The translations under genes and the position numbers were made by a program. From contig NZ_MZXW01000017.1 in NCBI RefSeq assembly GCF_004123905.1, forward strand, positions 124,001 through 188,000: DNA of 64,000 nucleotides, written 5' to 3'. The notes under the pieces are model-generated. The model was not told the DNA's origin, ran no database searches, and saw only the letters and a list, made by a program, of their open reading frames with translations. The stretch is from Bradyrhizobium betae. Its GTDB lineage: Bacteria; Pseudomonadota; Alphaproteobacteria; Rhizobiales; Xanthobacteraceae. This document shows positions 23,959 to 33,355 of the stretch, one piece after another. Numbering within the stretch: the first letter of the stretch is position 1; each line of letters starts with the position of its first letter.

Positions 23959-25395
23959 CTAGACGCCCAGCGCCTTCCGGTTGAAGGTCCGCAGGAAACG
24001 GAGCGACAGCGTGCGCACATTCGCGACATTGAGCAGCCACGCCGCGGCGGCGTAGGCGAGGCCGCCCGCAAGGCTCACGATGACCAACGACATGGGGCCG
24101 GTGCCACTCACCTGCGATCGCGCAACGAGGATCGCAGCTGCCATTACGGCTGCGGAGGCAGCCACGCCGGCGAGGCGGTTGACATCGAACGGCAAGGGAT
24201 GGGCACGATGCATCAGGACGATTGCGACAACGAAGCCGAGCGCCTCGGTCGCGAGTGTCGCCAGCGCCGCACCATGGAGGCCGTAGCCTGCAACCAGCGC
24301 GAACATCAGCGCCACGCTTATCACCAGTGTAACGAAGGACTGCGCCGCCAGCATGAAGGGTCGTTCGGCGAGCTGAAAGCTGATCTGGACGTAGAATTGA
24401 TTGGCGATGCCGAAGAAGCGGGCGAGCACCAGGGTCGGCAGCAGCGCCGACACGCCGGCGCGGAAATCGACGCCGACAAGCGTGCCTGCGACCTGGTCGG
24501 CCGCGAGCGCCAGCCAGATCGCGACAGGCGCGACGACCACAAGCAGCAGCTCGAGGCTCTCGCTCAGCCGCTCCCGCGTGATCTCGTTGTTTTTCTCCGA
24601 CAGCGACCGGAACACCAGCGGTACGGTCGCAGCTGCAACGCTGGAGGCGATCATCACCATGAACTGGCGCGGCAGGTCGGCGGCAACGCCAAAGATGCCG
24701 GCGGCGTCCTTGCCGAGCAGATAAGCAACGATCAGGCGGTCACAGGTCGAATACAGCGCGACCGAGAGACCGGCCAGCGTCAGCGGCAGGCCATAGCGCG
24801 CCAGCTGCATGAACTGGCTGCGCTGGAAGCGCGCGATCCTGGTGCGGTCCCCGATGAGATTGAGGATGATGCCGGTGAGCGAGCCGAGGCCGAACGCCGC
24901 GAGCAGGCCCATGCCGCCCCAGCCGAGCCAGATGCCGACGAGGCCGAAGCCAACGCTCGACGCGCTGCGCACGATCGAAATCGCCGCAAAGCGATAGGGC
25001 CGCAGCTTGGCGCGCTCGAACTCCTGACCGACATCGACCGCATTGGCCATGATCGCGACGAACATGCTGGCGAGCAGCAGCTCGACGCTGACATCGCTGC
25101 GGAACAGAAAGACCAGCGGGGTGGTGGCGCAGAGCACAGCGACCGTGAGCCCAAAGGCGACCATCGCCGTGCCGCGAAAATCCACCTCCGCCGACATTGC
25201 CTGATAGCGCGACACCGACAGCTTGATCCAGGCGAAGAAGATCGCGCCCAGAATGCCGGCGAGGCTGATGCCGACGACATAGACGCCGTATTCTGCCGGC
25301 GTGAGCAGCCGCGTGTAGGCGGTGACCGCGAAGAAACCCACCGCCGCGGGCAGGATGTAGGCGACGAGATAGATCGAGAAATGGCGATTCAGCAT
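23959..25395 (-). CDS. Polysaccharide flippase / oligosaccharide translocase (MATE-like, Wzx type)
   Basis: A 478-residue integral membrane protein with about 12-14 spans. It starts YLVAYILPAAVGFFAVTAYT with the LTPAEYGVY turn, the signature of the polysaccharide-biosynthesis export family, and has YSTCDRLIVAYLLGKDAAGI in the middle, where the DR pair is conserved. It should flip a lipid-linked sugar unit across the inner membrane. It is divergent from a glycosyltransferase gene, with a GH10 enzyme nearby, which fits a small polysaccharide locus. Polymerase and export genes are not in the window. Confidence 0.9.
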   Translation of the reverse strand: MLNRHFSIYLVAYILPAAVGFFAVTAYTRLLTPAEYGVYVVGISLAGILGAIFFAWIKLSVSRYQAMSAEVDFRGTAMVAFGLTVAVLCATTPLVFLFRSDVSVELLLASMFVAIMANAVDVGQEFERAKLRPYRFAAISIVRSASSVGFGLVGIWLGWGGMGLLAAFGLGSLTGIILNLIGDRTRIARFQRSQFMQLARYGLPLTLAGLSVALYSTCDRLIVAYLLGKDAAGIFGVAADLPRQFMVMIASSVAAATVPLVFRSLSEKNNEITRERLSESLELLLVVVAPVAIWLALAADQVAGTLVGVDFRAGVSALLPTLVLARFFGIANQFYVQISFQLAERPFMLAAQSFVTLVISVALMFALVAGYGLHGAALATLATEALGFVVAIVLMHRAHPLPFDVNRLAGVAASAAVMAAAILVARSQVSGTGPMSLVIVSLAGGLAYAAAAWLLNVANVRTLSLRFLRTFNRKALGV

Positions 25396-25603
25396 GCGTG
25401 CACGGGACCGGCGGCCTTGAAATCGAGCGGCCGTTCATCAGTTGGACCTTGGTGTGGCGATCGGACTGCGCCGCAGCATCCCCCAAGATAGTCATTTAAG
25501 TCTGCAAATCGGCCGCCGAATGGGGCGGCCCCACCGCTTTCGCGCGTTAGCGTTAAATTTGCCCTTTCCTTGAACCGGCGGTCGCGATCACCGAAAAGAA
25601 ACC

Positions 25604-26740
25604 ATGATTTCAGGTCGTCGCCCGACGTCCTGGCAGTGCGTGGACGTGACCAAGATGGACGTTGCCGAGCGTATCCGGGCAAATCCGGCTCAGCCGCCGC
25701 ACGGCGGCGCTGACGCCCCTCTGGTTCCGGCTGCCCCTGAAGGCCGCGAGCGGATGACGCTCAACCTGTTTTTCGAGGAACGGGACGACCGCTGGTTTCC
25801 GGGCGACCGCCACATCCGGCCGCTGCTGCGCCGCATGCTGCTCGGCAAGACATGGATCAGCGGCCAGCGGCGCGTGTTCCTCAATCTCTGCGCGGGTCTC
25901 GACAGGGTCGGCATCCGCTATCGGACCAACGACTACGGCCATATCCGCAAGCATCCGGAGGAGCTCGCCTGCATCATCGGGCGGCCGTTCGTGCTGGACT
26001 GGTTCGAATGGAAGAACCCGCTGTTGCTGGGCGTTGCCATGTACAACCATCCGGTGGAAGCACCGGCCCATCTGCACGGCCTGCAAGCCAGGACCATCCT
26101 GGTGCCCTGCACCTGGTACGCCGACATGTGCCGTCCGTACTGGCCGCATGTCGAGATCTGGCCGGTCGGCATCGAGACCGATTTGTGGACGCCTGCGCCT
26201 GCCGACCAGAAGAGCGTCGATGTGCTGCTCTACGACAAGATCCGCTGGGAACACGACCGCTTCGATGCCGAGCTGATCGAACCGATCCGCCGGCAGCTCG
26301 AGGCAAGCGGCCGCACCGTCGAATTGGTCCGCTACGGCCACTACAAGGAAGACGACTACAAGGCGGCTCTGGCGCGCTGCCGCAGCATGGTGTTCCTGTG
26401 CGAGCATGAGAGCCAGGGCATCGCCTGCCAGCAGGCGCTGTCGAGCGGCGTTCCCGTGTTCGCCTGGGATCGCGGCGGGCCGTGGCAGGATCCGGAATAT
26501 TTCCCGCACAGGGTCAGATACGAAGGCGGCGTGTCCTCGGTGCCCTATTTCGACGCACGCTGCGGCATGACATTTACCGATGCGGGCGGCTTCATCTCGG
26601 GCTGGAGCGACTTCTGGTCGCATGTCGCCGCCGGCGATTTCGCACCTCGCGACTATGTGATGGATAATTTGACGCTCGAGAAGGGCGCGCTTCATTATTA
26701 CACGATTGCCGAAGCGGCCTTGCAGCGTCAGACGGGTTGA
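25604..26740 (+). CDS. Glycosyltransferase (GT4-like, group 1)
   Basis: A 378-residue glycosyltransferase-like protein. The C-terminal Rossmann part shows CEHESQGIACQQALSSGVPV, the donor-binding E-x7-E region of retaining GT-B enzymes, and WPVGIETDLWTP earlier. The start is uncertain: ATG codons exist at 25604, 25655 and 25754; the first 50 residues are Pro/Ala-rich and may not be translated, and the core begins at MTLNLFFEERDDRWFPGD (25754). The gene is divergent from the flippase gene and just ahead of the xylanase gene. Sugar donor and acceptor unknown. Confidence 0.82.
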   Translation: MISGRRPTSWQCVDVTKMDVAERIRANPAQPPHGGADAPLVPAAPEGRERMTLNLFFEERDDRWFPGDRHIRPLLRRMLLGKTWISGQRRVFLNLCAGLDRVGIRYRTNDYGHIRKHPEELACIIGRPFVLDWFEWKNPLLLGVAMYNHPVEAPAHLHGLQARTILVPCTWYADMCRPYWPHVEIWPVGIETDLWTPAPADQKSVDVLLYDKIRWEHDRFDAELIEPIRRQLEASGRTVELVRYGHYKEDDYKAALARCRSMVFLCEHESQGIACQQALSSGVPVFAWDRGGPWQDPEYFPHRVRYEGGVSSVPYFDARCGMTFTDAGGFISGWSDFWSHVAAGDFAPRDYVMDNLTLEKGALHYYTIAEAALQRQTG

Positions 26741-26804
26741 CGACGTCCGGCAAAGTTAACCCAACAAACGGAAACCCGGGCGTTGCAAAGCGGCGCTTGG
26801 TACG

Positions 26805-27905
26805 ATGGCGCGTTGGTTCCCGAAGGAACGCCGCAAATTGGTCAAGCTCGACAGACGCGAATTTCTGCTCGGCAGCGCCGCGACGCTTGCAGCGGGCGCA
26901 TCCGCGTCAGCATTGCCGGCATCCAAACTTGCGCAGCGGCGCCCCGGCTTTGGTGCTGCCGCGACGCTCTGGGACCTGCAGGCCGATCCCAGGCTCGGCG
27001 AAGCCATCAGCACCTATTGCACGCAGGTCGTACCGGTGCTCGAACTGAAATGGCCGATGCTGCGGCCGGACGCGCACACTTTTGCTTTCGAGCGCGCCGA
27101 TGCGATTTTGGATTTCGCCCGGCAGAACGATCTGACGATGCGCGGCCATGCGCTCGCCTGGTATCATGACATTCCGGACTGGACCAAGCAGATCAAGGAC
27201 ACCAAGGGTGTCGAGCGCGCTTACGTCGACCACATCGGCACTGTCGTGTCCTATTACAAGGACAAGCTGACGTCGTGGGACGTCGTCAACGAGCCGATCC
27301 CGGACAACCCGAAGAAGGTCACCGACCGGCGCGATACGTTCTGGACGCAGCATCTGGGTAAAGGCTGGATTCCGCTGGCGTTCCGCACCGCAGCTGCAGC
27401 CGATCCCTACGTGAAGCTCGCGATCAACGAATATGACATCGAGTCGGCGAAGGACTCGTTCATTGCCAAGCGCGCGGCCTACCGCAACCTCATCATGGAG
27501 CTGCTCGATCAGGGCGTTCCGCTCCACGCCGTGGGACTGCAATCGCATCTGCATGCCGAGCTCGAGATCGACACGCACGGGCTGGCCGAGTTCGTCACCG
27601 AGCTGCGTTCCTGGGGTTTGGAAGTTCTCGTCACCGAGCTCGACGTCGACGACCAGAAGCTGACGGGCAATCCGGCCGAGCGCGACGCCATCGTAGCCAA
27701 GCGCGTCAACGACCTCCTGACCGCGATCTCGACCAGCGGGCCGGTGCGCTCGATCCTGACCTGGGGCCTGTCGGATCGCTATAGCTGGATCAACGGCACC
27801 TTTGCCCGCGCGGACAAGCAGCCGAACCGGCCCTTGCCGCTCGACGGCGAGTTCAAGCCAAAACCGTTCATGGACGTGATCAGCAGGTTGACGAGGGACG
27901 CCTGA
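26805..27905 (+). CDS. GH10 endo-1,4-beta-xylanase with Tat signal
   Basis: A 366-residue glycoside hydrolase of family 10. The N-terminus has a twin-arginine motif (LDRREFLLGSAATLAAG), so it is probably exported folded. The catalytic acid/base is E163 in SWDVVNEPI and the nucleophile E279 in LVTELDV; the substrate-binding GHALAWYHDIPDW and QSHLH segments match the family. No carbohydrate-binding module. Between a glycosyltransferase and a DUF6492 gene, it may trim or cleave a self-made exopolysaccharide, or act on plant xylan; the sequence cannot distinguish these. Confidence 0.92.
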   Translation: MARWFPKERRKLVKLDRREFLLGSAATLAAGASASALPASKLAQRRPGFGAAATLWDLQADPRLGEAISTYCTQVVPVLELKWPMLRPDAHTFAFERADAILDFARQNDLTMRGHALAWYHDIPDWTKQIKDTKGVERAYVDHIGTVVSYYKDKLTSWDVVNEPIPDNPKKVTDRRDTFWTQHLGKGWIPLAFRTAAAADPYVKLAINEYDIESAKDSFIAKRAAYRNLIMELLDQGVPLHAVGLQSHLHAELEIDTHGLAEFVTELRSWGLEVLVTELDVDDQKLTGNPAERDAIVAKRVNDLLTAISTSGPVRSILTWGLSDRYSWINGTFARADKQPNRPLPLDGEFKPKPFMDVISRLTRDA

Positions 27906-27915
27906 GCGGCGCGAC

Positions 27916-28863
27916 CTAGCGCGTCTTCACCTCGAACTGAGCCTGATCTTCGATATCTTCGGGCGACAGGCTCGGACCACGACGATCGCGCGAATTCAGC
28001 CGGAACACGTCGCGGATGTCGTCGATCGAAGTCGACGAATAGGACTGGATGCAGAGCGCGACCTGCTCGGGCGAGGCGGCTGCGATCAGCGCTTCAATCG
28101 CCGGGCGATCGAGCCGCGTGTCGTCCCAATGCGACACGGCGATGCTGTCTTCGGTGATCCGATGTCTGGCGAGGTGCTCCGGCGAGTTCGCGACGAAGTT
28201 TCCGTAGAGCAGATACTCCGAGAATTTTTTCTTCCGGCACAGCGCCAGAGCCCAGCTCAGGCCCGTCGCCGACTTGATAGCGTCAGTCATCGCGCGCGCG
28301 GTGTCCTTGTCCCACACCAGCGCGTTGCCGACATAGTCGTCTGCCGGGAACGAGCGCTGCTTGATACCCAGAAGCTGATCGACGGTGCGGAGCCACAGGA
28401 CATGCAGGGGATGATCGGCGTCGATCCCCTTGCGCGTGACGAAGAGCGGCGTCTTCTCGGCGCCGGCATATTGGCCGACGTCGAATTCGCGAAAGAACAG
28501 ATTGTCCGAGTCAAGAATACAGACGCGCTGCTCGGGCGCATTGAGGACGCCGGCGATCTTCAGGATCTGCTGGATGTGCCAGCCATGTACGGGCGACGAC
28601 AGCAGCGACAGCCAGACGCGGCGGCTGCTGATGAACTGAAGCGCCGGCGGCAGCGCGAACAGCCATTTCGGCAAATAGCGCGAGGCCGGCACGATGACGC
28701 GCTTGTCGGACACGAACCGCGCAAACAGCGGCAGGTCCTCATCGTTAACGAGAACATAATGCCGCGTGTATCCCGTCAGCCACGTGTCGATGCTCTCGCT
28801 GAGCAGCGAAAAGCGTTCGATATCCTTGGCATAGCTGGCAGTCAGCAGTGCAACGGAATGCAT
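27916..28863 (-). CDS. DUF6492 family protein, probable GT-A glycosyltransferase
   Basis: A 315-residue protein of a family of unknown function. It opens with VALLTASYAKDIERFSLLSESIDTW cut here to the point that a beta-alpha nucleotide-binding fold is likely (residues 4-28), and carries a DxD-like metal motif in CILDSDNLFFREFD. Later FPADDYVGNALVWD and DSIAVSHWDDTRLD fit a sugar-nucleotide transferase. It is convergent with the xylanase gene and close to the flippase, so a polysaccharide role is inferred. Acceptor and donor unknown. Confidence 0.75.
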   Translation of the reverse strand: MHSVALLTASYAKDIERFSLLSESIDTWLTGYTRHYVLVNDEDLPLFARFVSDKRVIVPASRYLPKWLFALPPALQFISSRRVWLSLLSSPVHGWHIQQILKIAGVLNAPEQRVCILDSDNLFFREFDVGQYAGAEKTPLFVTRKGIDADHPLHVLWLRTVDQLLGIKQRSFPADDYVGNALVWDKDTARAMTDAIKSATGLSWALALCRKKKFSEYLLYGNFVANSPEHLARHRITEDSIAVSHWDDTRLDRPAIEALIAAASPEQVALCIQSYSSTSIDDIRDVFRLNSRDRRGPSLSPEDIEDQAQFEVKTR

Positions 28864-28958
28864 GGAGCGCGCTCAAATGGCCATTAAACCGCAGTCATAG
28901 CGGCGTCGGAAGGCGTTGGAAACTTACATTCGCAATCAAGGTAAAATGAAACGAAGCG

Positions 28959-29753
28959 TTAGCCATCCGACGGCAGCCCCTGCGCGATGCCGCGAAAGCG
29001 GAGCGGGGCAAGTGCCGAGGCGCGCTGCCACCAGTCGGCGACGCGGTCGTCGAGCGCGGTGGCGCCGCGGCCCTGGCCGGGGAAGATCCGGATCTGCTGG
29101 ACTGCCTCGGCTTCGAAGCCTTTGCCTCTGCGCGAGATCTTGAGGGCGGCTCCTTCGCGGTCCCGCTGGGTCAGCGGCACCAGGAGGCGGCCGCGCGGGC
29201 GGAGCGACTGGAGCCAGAGCGGATGCGGGTGCGAGAAGCCGGCATGCACGATGATCACGTCGGCAGGCTCGCCGAGGTCCTTGCATCCGTCGCCGTGGAC
29301 GACCGTGACATTGCGATAGGGGCGAAGGTAATTCGCCGCGCGAGCGGCAAGCCGCTCGTCGCATTCGATGGCATGCACCCCGCCCTTTGGGCCCACGATC
29401 TCCGACAGCACCGCTGAAAAATAACCGAGCCCGCAGCCGATCTGGATGACGCGGTCCTTCTCCCCGACGTCGAGCACGTCGATGAAATGCGCCCACAGGC
29501 TCGGCAAGCCCGTGTCGAGCTTGCGGCGCGCGTCGATCGCGACCAGCACATTGTCGTAGAGATGAACCGGATCGGCATCCGGCGTTAGCCGGTAGCTGCT
29601 CCCCGCCTCGCTCTTGATGCGCCAGGGTCCCTTCGCCAGAAACTTTTCGCGCGGGACGTCGCCGAGGGCTGAGAGCAGGCGCGTCGAGGAAATCCGCTCG
29701 CGCTTCGCGATTCTCTCCACGTAGCGCGCACGCGCGGCTGCCAGATCGCTCAT
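28959..29753 (-). CDS. Protein-L-isoaspartate O-methyltransferase-like protein
   Basis: A 264-residue SAM-dependent methyltransferase of the PCMT family. Landmarks are MxxAxARYVERI at the N-terminus, VPREKFL, the SAM motif VIQIGCGLGYFSAVLSEIVG, VHAIECDERLA and VIIVHAGFSHPHPLW. In true repair enzymes the post-motif reads VTAAAP; here HAGFSHPHP, so the target may differ. The ATG at 29753 is one base after the stop of the upstream cyclase gene, so translation is coupled and the two products probably work together or are made in a fixed ratio. Confidence 0.82.
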   Translation of the reverse strand: MSDLAAARARYVERIAKRERISSTRLLSALGDVPREKFLAKGPWRIKSEAGSSYRLTPDADPVHLYDNVLVAIDARRKLDTGLPSLWAHFIDVLDVGEKDRVIQIGCGLGYFSAVLSEIVGPKGGVHAIECDERLAARAANYLRPYRNVTVVHGDGCKDLGEPADVIIVHAGFSHPHPLWLQSLRPRGRLLVPLTQRDREGAALKISRRGKGFEAEAVQQIRIFPGQGRGATALDDRVADWWQRASALAPLRFRGIAQGLPSDG

Positions 29754-29754
29754 G

Positions 29755-32700
29755 TCACGGATCGGCTCGTTCACGCACGGGCACGTCCGCACCGAGCTCG
29801 TTGACCAGCTGCATCGCCTGCTTCAGGTCCGGCGTGTAAAAACCTTCGCTGAACTTGCCGACGATCGGCGCGAGCAGGAGACTTGCGTGCTCGCGCTTGC
29901 CGGTCTCATGCGAGAGGCGCGCGAGGCTGACGGCGGTGCGCAGCTCCCAGGACAACGCACCCTGCTTGCGCGCGGTCTCCAGCGACAGGGCGAACAAATC
30001 CTCGGCCTCCTGCACCGCCGCCGGCCCGCCGTCCGACAGGGTGATCTCGCCTTGCAGGCGATAGACCTCGGCGAGGTAGGAGTGATCCCCGGTCCGCCTC
30101 GCGGTCGCGAGCGCGCCGTCGAGCGCGCGCAGGGCGGCATCGCGCATCCCGACCTTGGCGTAGGCCTCCGCGAGCAGGCAGCGGAACCAGCAGCCGGCAA
30201 GCCAGGAGTCCATCGCCTCGTATTCGTCGAGACCGAAACGCATCTGGCTGATGCCCTCGTCGGCCTCGCCGAGCTGTGCCAGCGCCCAGCCGCGCAGGAT
30301 CGCGGCCTGCTGCTTCCAGTGCAGGAAATTGTGTTCGGTGGCGATGATCATGGCGCGGTTGGCATGGTCGCGCGTGCCCTCGATATCGCGCAAATGCTGG
30401 CAGAGATAGGCGCCGAATACGAGCGCGAAGGCGAGCGAGAAAGGATGGCGAATCTTTTCCGCGTGCAGGATCGCCTGCTCGCTGTGCTGTCGCGCCGCGT
30501 CGGGCCGGCCCAGGAACCACAGGAGGTAACCGAGATAGGACAACGAGACGACGCCGGGATCAGTGCCGTGGCGCTCCATCAGATCGGAGTGCAAATCGGG
30601 GCTGTAGAGGTTGATGCAGCGATGCAGATGGTGCTGCGCGGCGGCAAAGCGGCCGCGATAGAGCATGGTCATCGCGATGGAGCGATGCGCCTCGATCAGA
30701 TAGCCGGTCTGCTGCGCCGGCTGCGTCCGCTCGTTCAGCCGCTCGCGCTTTGCGAACTTCAACAGCTCGACACTGAGATCGTGCGCACGGGTGAGATCGG
30801 CGCGGATGAAATGGCACACCCAGAGCCCGCGCGTGGCGGCGAAGGCCTTTTCGTCGTCGTCGAGCTGCTGGCCGAGCTCGAGTGCGCGAATGTAATTCTC
30901 CTCGACCTCCTGCACGGCGTAGCCCTTAGCGGCGATCAGCGCGTTGCCGAGTGCGATGCGCAGCTCGAGCTCCATCTCGTCTGCGCCCTGCATACGCGCA
31001 TTGGCCTGCACGACGCTCAAGCCGCGGCGCAGATGGCCGATCGCCTCCAGATTGGCGCCGCTCTTGGCCGCCTGCTTGCCGGCCTTGAGCCAGAAGCTGG
31101 CGGCGCCCTCGCTCTGGCCCGATTCGGTCAGGTGATGGGCGAGCAGCTCCGGCTCGCGGTCGGTCTTCTCCGGGTACATCTCGGCGAGCACCTGCGCGAT
31201 CCGTGCATGCAGCTTGCGCCGCTCGCTGTGCAAGAGGCTCGCATGCGCGGCATTCTGGATCATCACATGCTTGAAGGAGTAGAGCGCGTCGGGCGGATGG
31301 CCGCGGCGCATGATCAACCCCGCCTCCTCCAGGTGATTGAGTGCGGCCTCGATCTGCTCCGCCGGCGTGTTGGCGACCGCGTGCAGCGTCTCATAGGAGA
31401 ACTCGCGGCCGATGGTGGCGCCGATCTGCGCGATCCGCTTGAACGGCCCCATCCGGTCGAGCCGCGCCATCAGCGAATCCGTCAACGTCGCCGGGATCGC
31501 GAGTTGCCGCCACGGGCCCGACAGCACGTAGCGTCCATGACGTTCGGTCAGGAGGTTGGATTCCAGAACGGTCTTGGTCAGCTCTTCCAGGAACAACGGC
31601 ACGCCGTCGGTCTTGACGATGATCTCCTCGACGACCTCCTTGGGCAGCTCGCGGCCGGCGACGCGCTCGACCAGCGTCGCGCGCAACTGCCGGCTCAGGC
31701 GGTTCAGAACCAGCGTCGTAATGTGCGAATGCGCGTTCCAGCTCGGCTGGAATTCGGAGCGTGCGGTCATGATGACCAGGATCGGCCGGTTCTGCACCCG
31801 ATCGACCAGCAGGTCGATCACCTCGCGCGAGGTCGGATCGATCCAGTGCAGATCCTCGAACGCGACCACCAGCGGCATCTCGCGCGCGAGGCCAAGGAAG
31901 TGACTGACCAGCGCCGCGACGGTGGCGTCCTTCTGTTGCTGCGGCGACAGGTCCAGCGGCGGATAGCGATCTCCGGTCGGGATGGACAACAGTGCGGCAA
32001 ACAGCGGTGTGACCTGCTCGATGTCGCCATGGGCGGCGGCAATCGCGGTCTCCAGACTTGCCAGCGACTGCGCGGACGCATCCTCGCGATCGAGACCGAG
32101 CGAGAATTTGAGCTGCTCGGCAAACGGATAGAACGCCGTGGACGTGTAATAGGGCGAGCACTGGAACGAGACCTGCCCATGGCGGTCGCCCGATATCCGC
32201 TCGAATATCTCCTGGATGATGCGCGACTTGCCGATGCCGGGCTCGCCGAACTTGACCACGACCTGGCCGTCGCCGTCCTTGGCCTGCTGCCAGCGGCCCA
32301 TCAGCAGCGCGATCTCCTCCTCGCGGTTGACGAGCGGGGTCAGCCGCGTGCCCATGGCGGCGGCGAAGCGGGTTTCCACCCGCGTGGCGCGCACCACGTG
32401 CCAGGCCTGCGCTTTCTCCGAGATGCCCTTCAGCGCATGGACGCCGAGATTGCGATAGTCGAACTTCCCCTTCAGTAGCGACTGCGTCGAGGTCGAGATC
32501 ACGACTCCGTTGGACGGCGCCAGGCCTTGCAGGCGCGCGGCGAGATTGACGGTTTCCCCGACCGCGGAGTCACGCTCCTCGGTGCCCTGCCCGACGAGAT
32601 CGCCGACCACGACGAGACCGGTCGCGATGCCGATGCGGACGGCGGGCGAATGGCTGAGCGCGCCGCGCGGCTCGATCGCGCGCGCGGTCGACAGCACCCG

Positions 32701-33219
32701 CACGATCTCGAGCCCGGCGCGCACCGCGCGCTCGGCGTCGTCCTCATGGGCGGTCGGATAGCCGAAATAGACCAAAATGCCGTCGCCGACGAAGCGGGCG
32801 GCAAAGCCTTCGTAATGCTTCACCACCCGGACGCAGGTCTCGCGAAAACTTGCGATCATGTCACGCACGTCTTCAGGATCGAACTGCGCGGAGAGCGCGG
32901 TGGAATCGACCATGTCGCAGAACATGGTGGTGAGCTGACGCCGTTCGGCCCCGACCTCCGTCCGGCTCTGCGGACGCGCCGCTGTCGGCGGCGGCTCCGC
33001 GGTTTCAGCCTGGAACAGCGCCGCCATCGCCCGCCGGAGCCGCTTGCGGTCGCCAAGCGGCAAGCCGAGCTCGACCAGGTCGGCTTCGGTCAAATCCCCC
33101 ATGACATCGAGATCGAGGCGGTGCTGCGCGAAGAGATCGGTATAGTGGCCGAGACCGATGCCTTCGAGCCAGCGCTTCAGCCCGCCTTCCGCCCCCGTGC
33201 CCGGCTCGTTCTCCAGCAT
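29755..33219 (-). CDS. Large signalling protein: SAM domain, class III cyclase, AAA ATPase, TPR
   Basis: An 1154-residue protein. Residues 13-70 are a sterile-alpha-motif-like domain (KRWLEGIGLGHYTDLFAQH). Residues 90-265 are a class III cyclase domain with metal Asp residues in MFCDMVDST and FVGDGILVYF and Asn/Arg in ETVNLAARLQ. An ATPase of the MalT/STAND-like type follows, with Walker A GEPGIGKSR near 340 and DLHWIDPTS further on; the last 450 residues are helical repeats. Such proteins are common in rhizobia, but ligands are mostly unknown. It is divergent from the synthetase gene with 136 bases between starts, and is coupled to the methyltransferase-like gene. Confidence 0.9.
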   Translation of the reverse strand: MLENEPGTGAEGGLKRWLEGIGLGHYTDLFAQHRLDLDVMGDLTEADLVELGLPLGDRKRLRRAMAALFQAETAEPPPTAARPQSRTEVGAERRQLTTMFCDMVDSTALSAQFDPEDVRDMIASFRETCVRVVKHYEGFAARFVGDGILVYFGYPTAHEDDAERAVRAGLEIVRVLSTARAIEPRGALSHSPAVRIGIATGLVVVGDLVGQGTEERDSAVGETVNLAARLQGLAPSNGVVISTSTQSLLKGKFDYRNLGVHALKGISEKAQAWHVVRATRVETRFAAAMGTRLTPLVNREEEIALLMGRWQQAKDGDGQVVVKFGEPGIGKSRIIQEIFERISGDRHGQVSFQCSPYYTSTAFYPFAEQLKFSLGLDREDASAQSLASLETAIAAAHGDIEQVTPLFAALLSIPTGDRYPPLDLSPQQQKDATVAALVSHFLGLAREMPLVVAFEDLHWIDPTSREVIDLLVDRVQNRPILVIMTARSEFQPSWNAHSHITTLVLNRLSRQLRATLVERVAGRELPKEVVEEIIVKTDGVPLFLEELTKTVLESNLLTERHGRYVLSGPWRQLAIPATLTDSLMARLDRMGPFKRIAQIGATIGREFSYETLHAVANTPAEQIEAALNHLEEAGLIMRRGHPPDALYSFKHVMIQNAAHASLLHSERRKLHARIAQVLAEMYPEKTDREPELLAHHLTESGQSEGAASFWLKAGKQAAKSGANLEAIGHLRRGLSVVQANARMQGADEMELELRIALGNALIAAKGYAVQEVEENYIRALELGQQLDDDEKAFAATRGLWVCHFIRADLTRAHDLSVELLKFAKRERLNERTQPAQQTGYLIEAHRSIAMTMLYRGRFAAAQHHLHRCINLYSPDLHSDLMERHGTDPGVVSLSYLGYLLWFLGRPDAARQHSEQAILHAEKIRHPFSLAFALVFGAYLCQHLRDIEGTRDHANRAMIIATEHNFLHWKQQAAILRGWALAQLGEADEGISQMRFGLDEYEAMDSWLAGCWFRCLLAEAYAKVGMRDAALRALDGALATARRTGDHSYLAEVYRLQGEITLSDGGPAAVQEAEDLFALSLETARKQGALSWELRTAVSLARLSHETGKREHASLLLAPIVGKFSEGFYTPDLKQAMQLVNELGADVPVRERADP

Positions 33220-33310
33220 GGTGATTCTGCCCGACCATCACTCCGTCGAAGGGCTTAAGGGCCCCTCAACCACAGATTTTGGGGCTCAAACTTCACCTCA
33301 GACTGGACGC

Positions 33311-33330
33311 GTTCCCTAAGTCTTGGGAAG
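33311..33330. promoter_or_regulatory. Inverted repeat TTCCC-N8-GGGAA in the cyclase/NRPS divergent region
   Basis: GTTCCCTAAGTCTTGGGAAG has matching 5-base outer arms and lies about 26 bases before the synthetase start. It could be an operator for the divergent pair; only symmetry supports this. Confidence 0.3.
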
Positions 33331-33355
33331 AATAGCTCAATCAGATCAAAAGGGA

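Noticed and set aside
24199..25491. 430-codon plus-strand frame opposite the flippase
   Set aside because: Highly charged repetitive translation, no start signal, and the minus strand encodes an obvious membrane protein.
29752..32478. 908-codon open frame on the plus strand opposite the large cyclase gene
   Set aside because: Shadow of codon bias: the minus strand has clear cyclase, ATPase and TPR motifs, while this translation is low-complexity with no domain.
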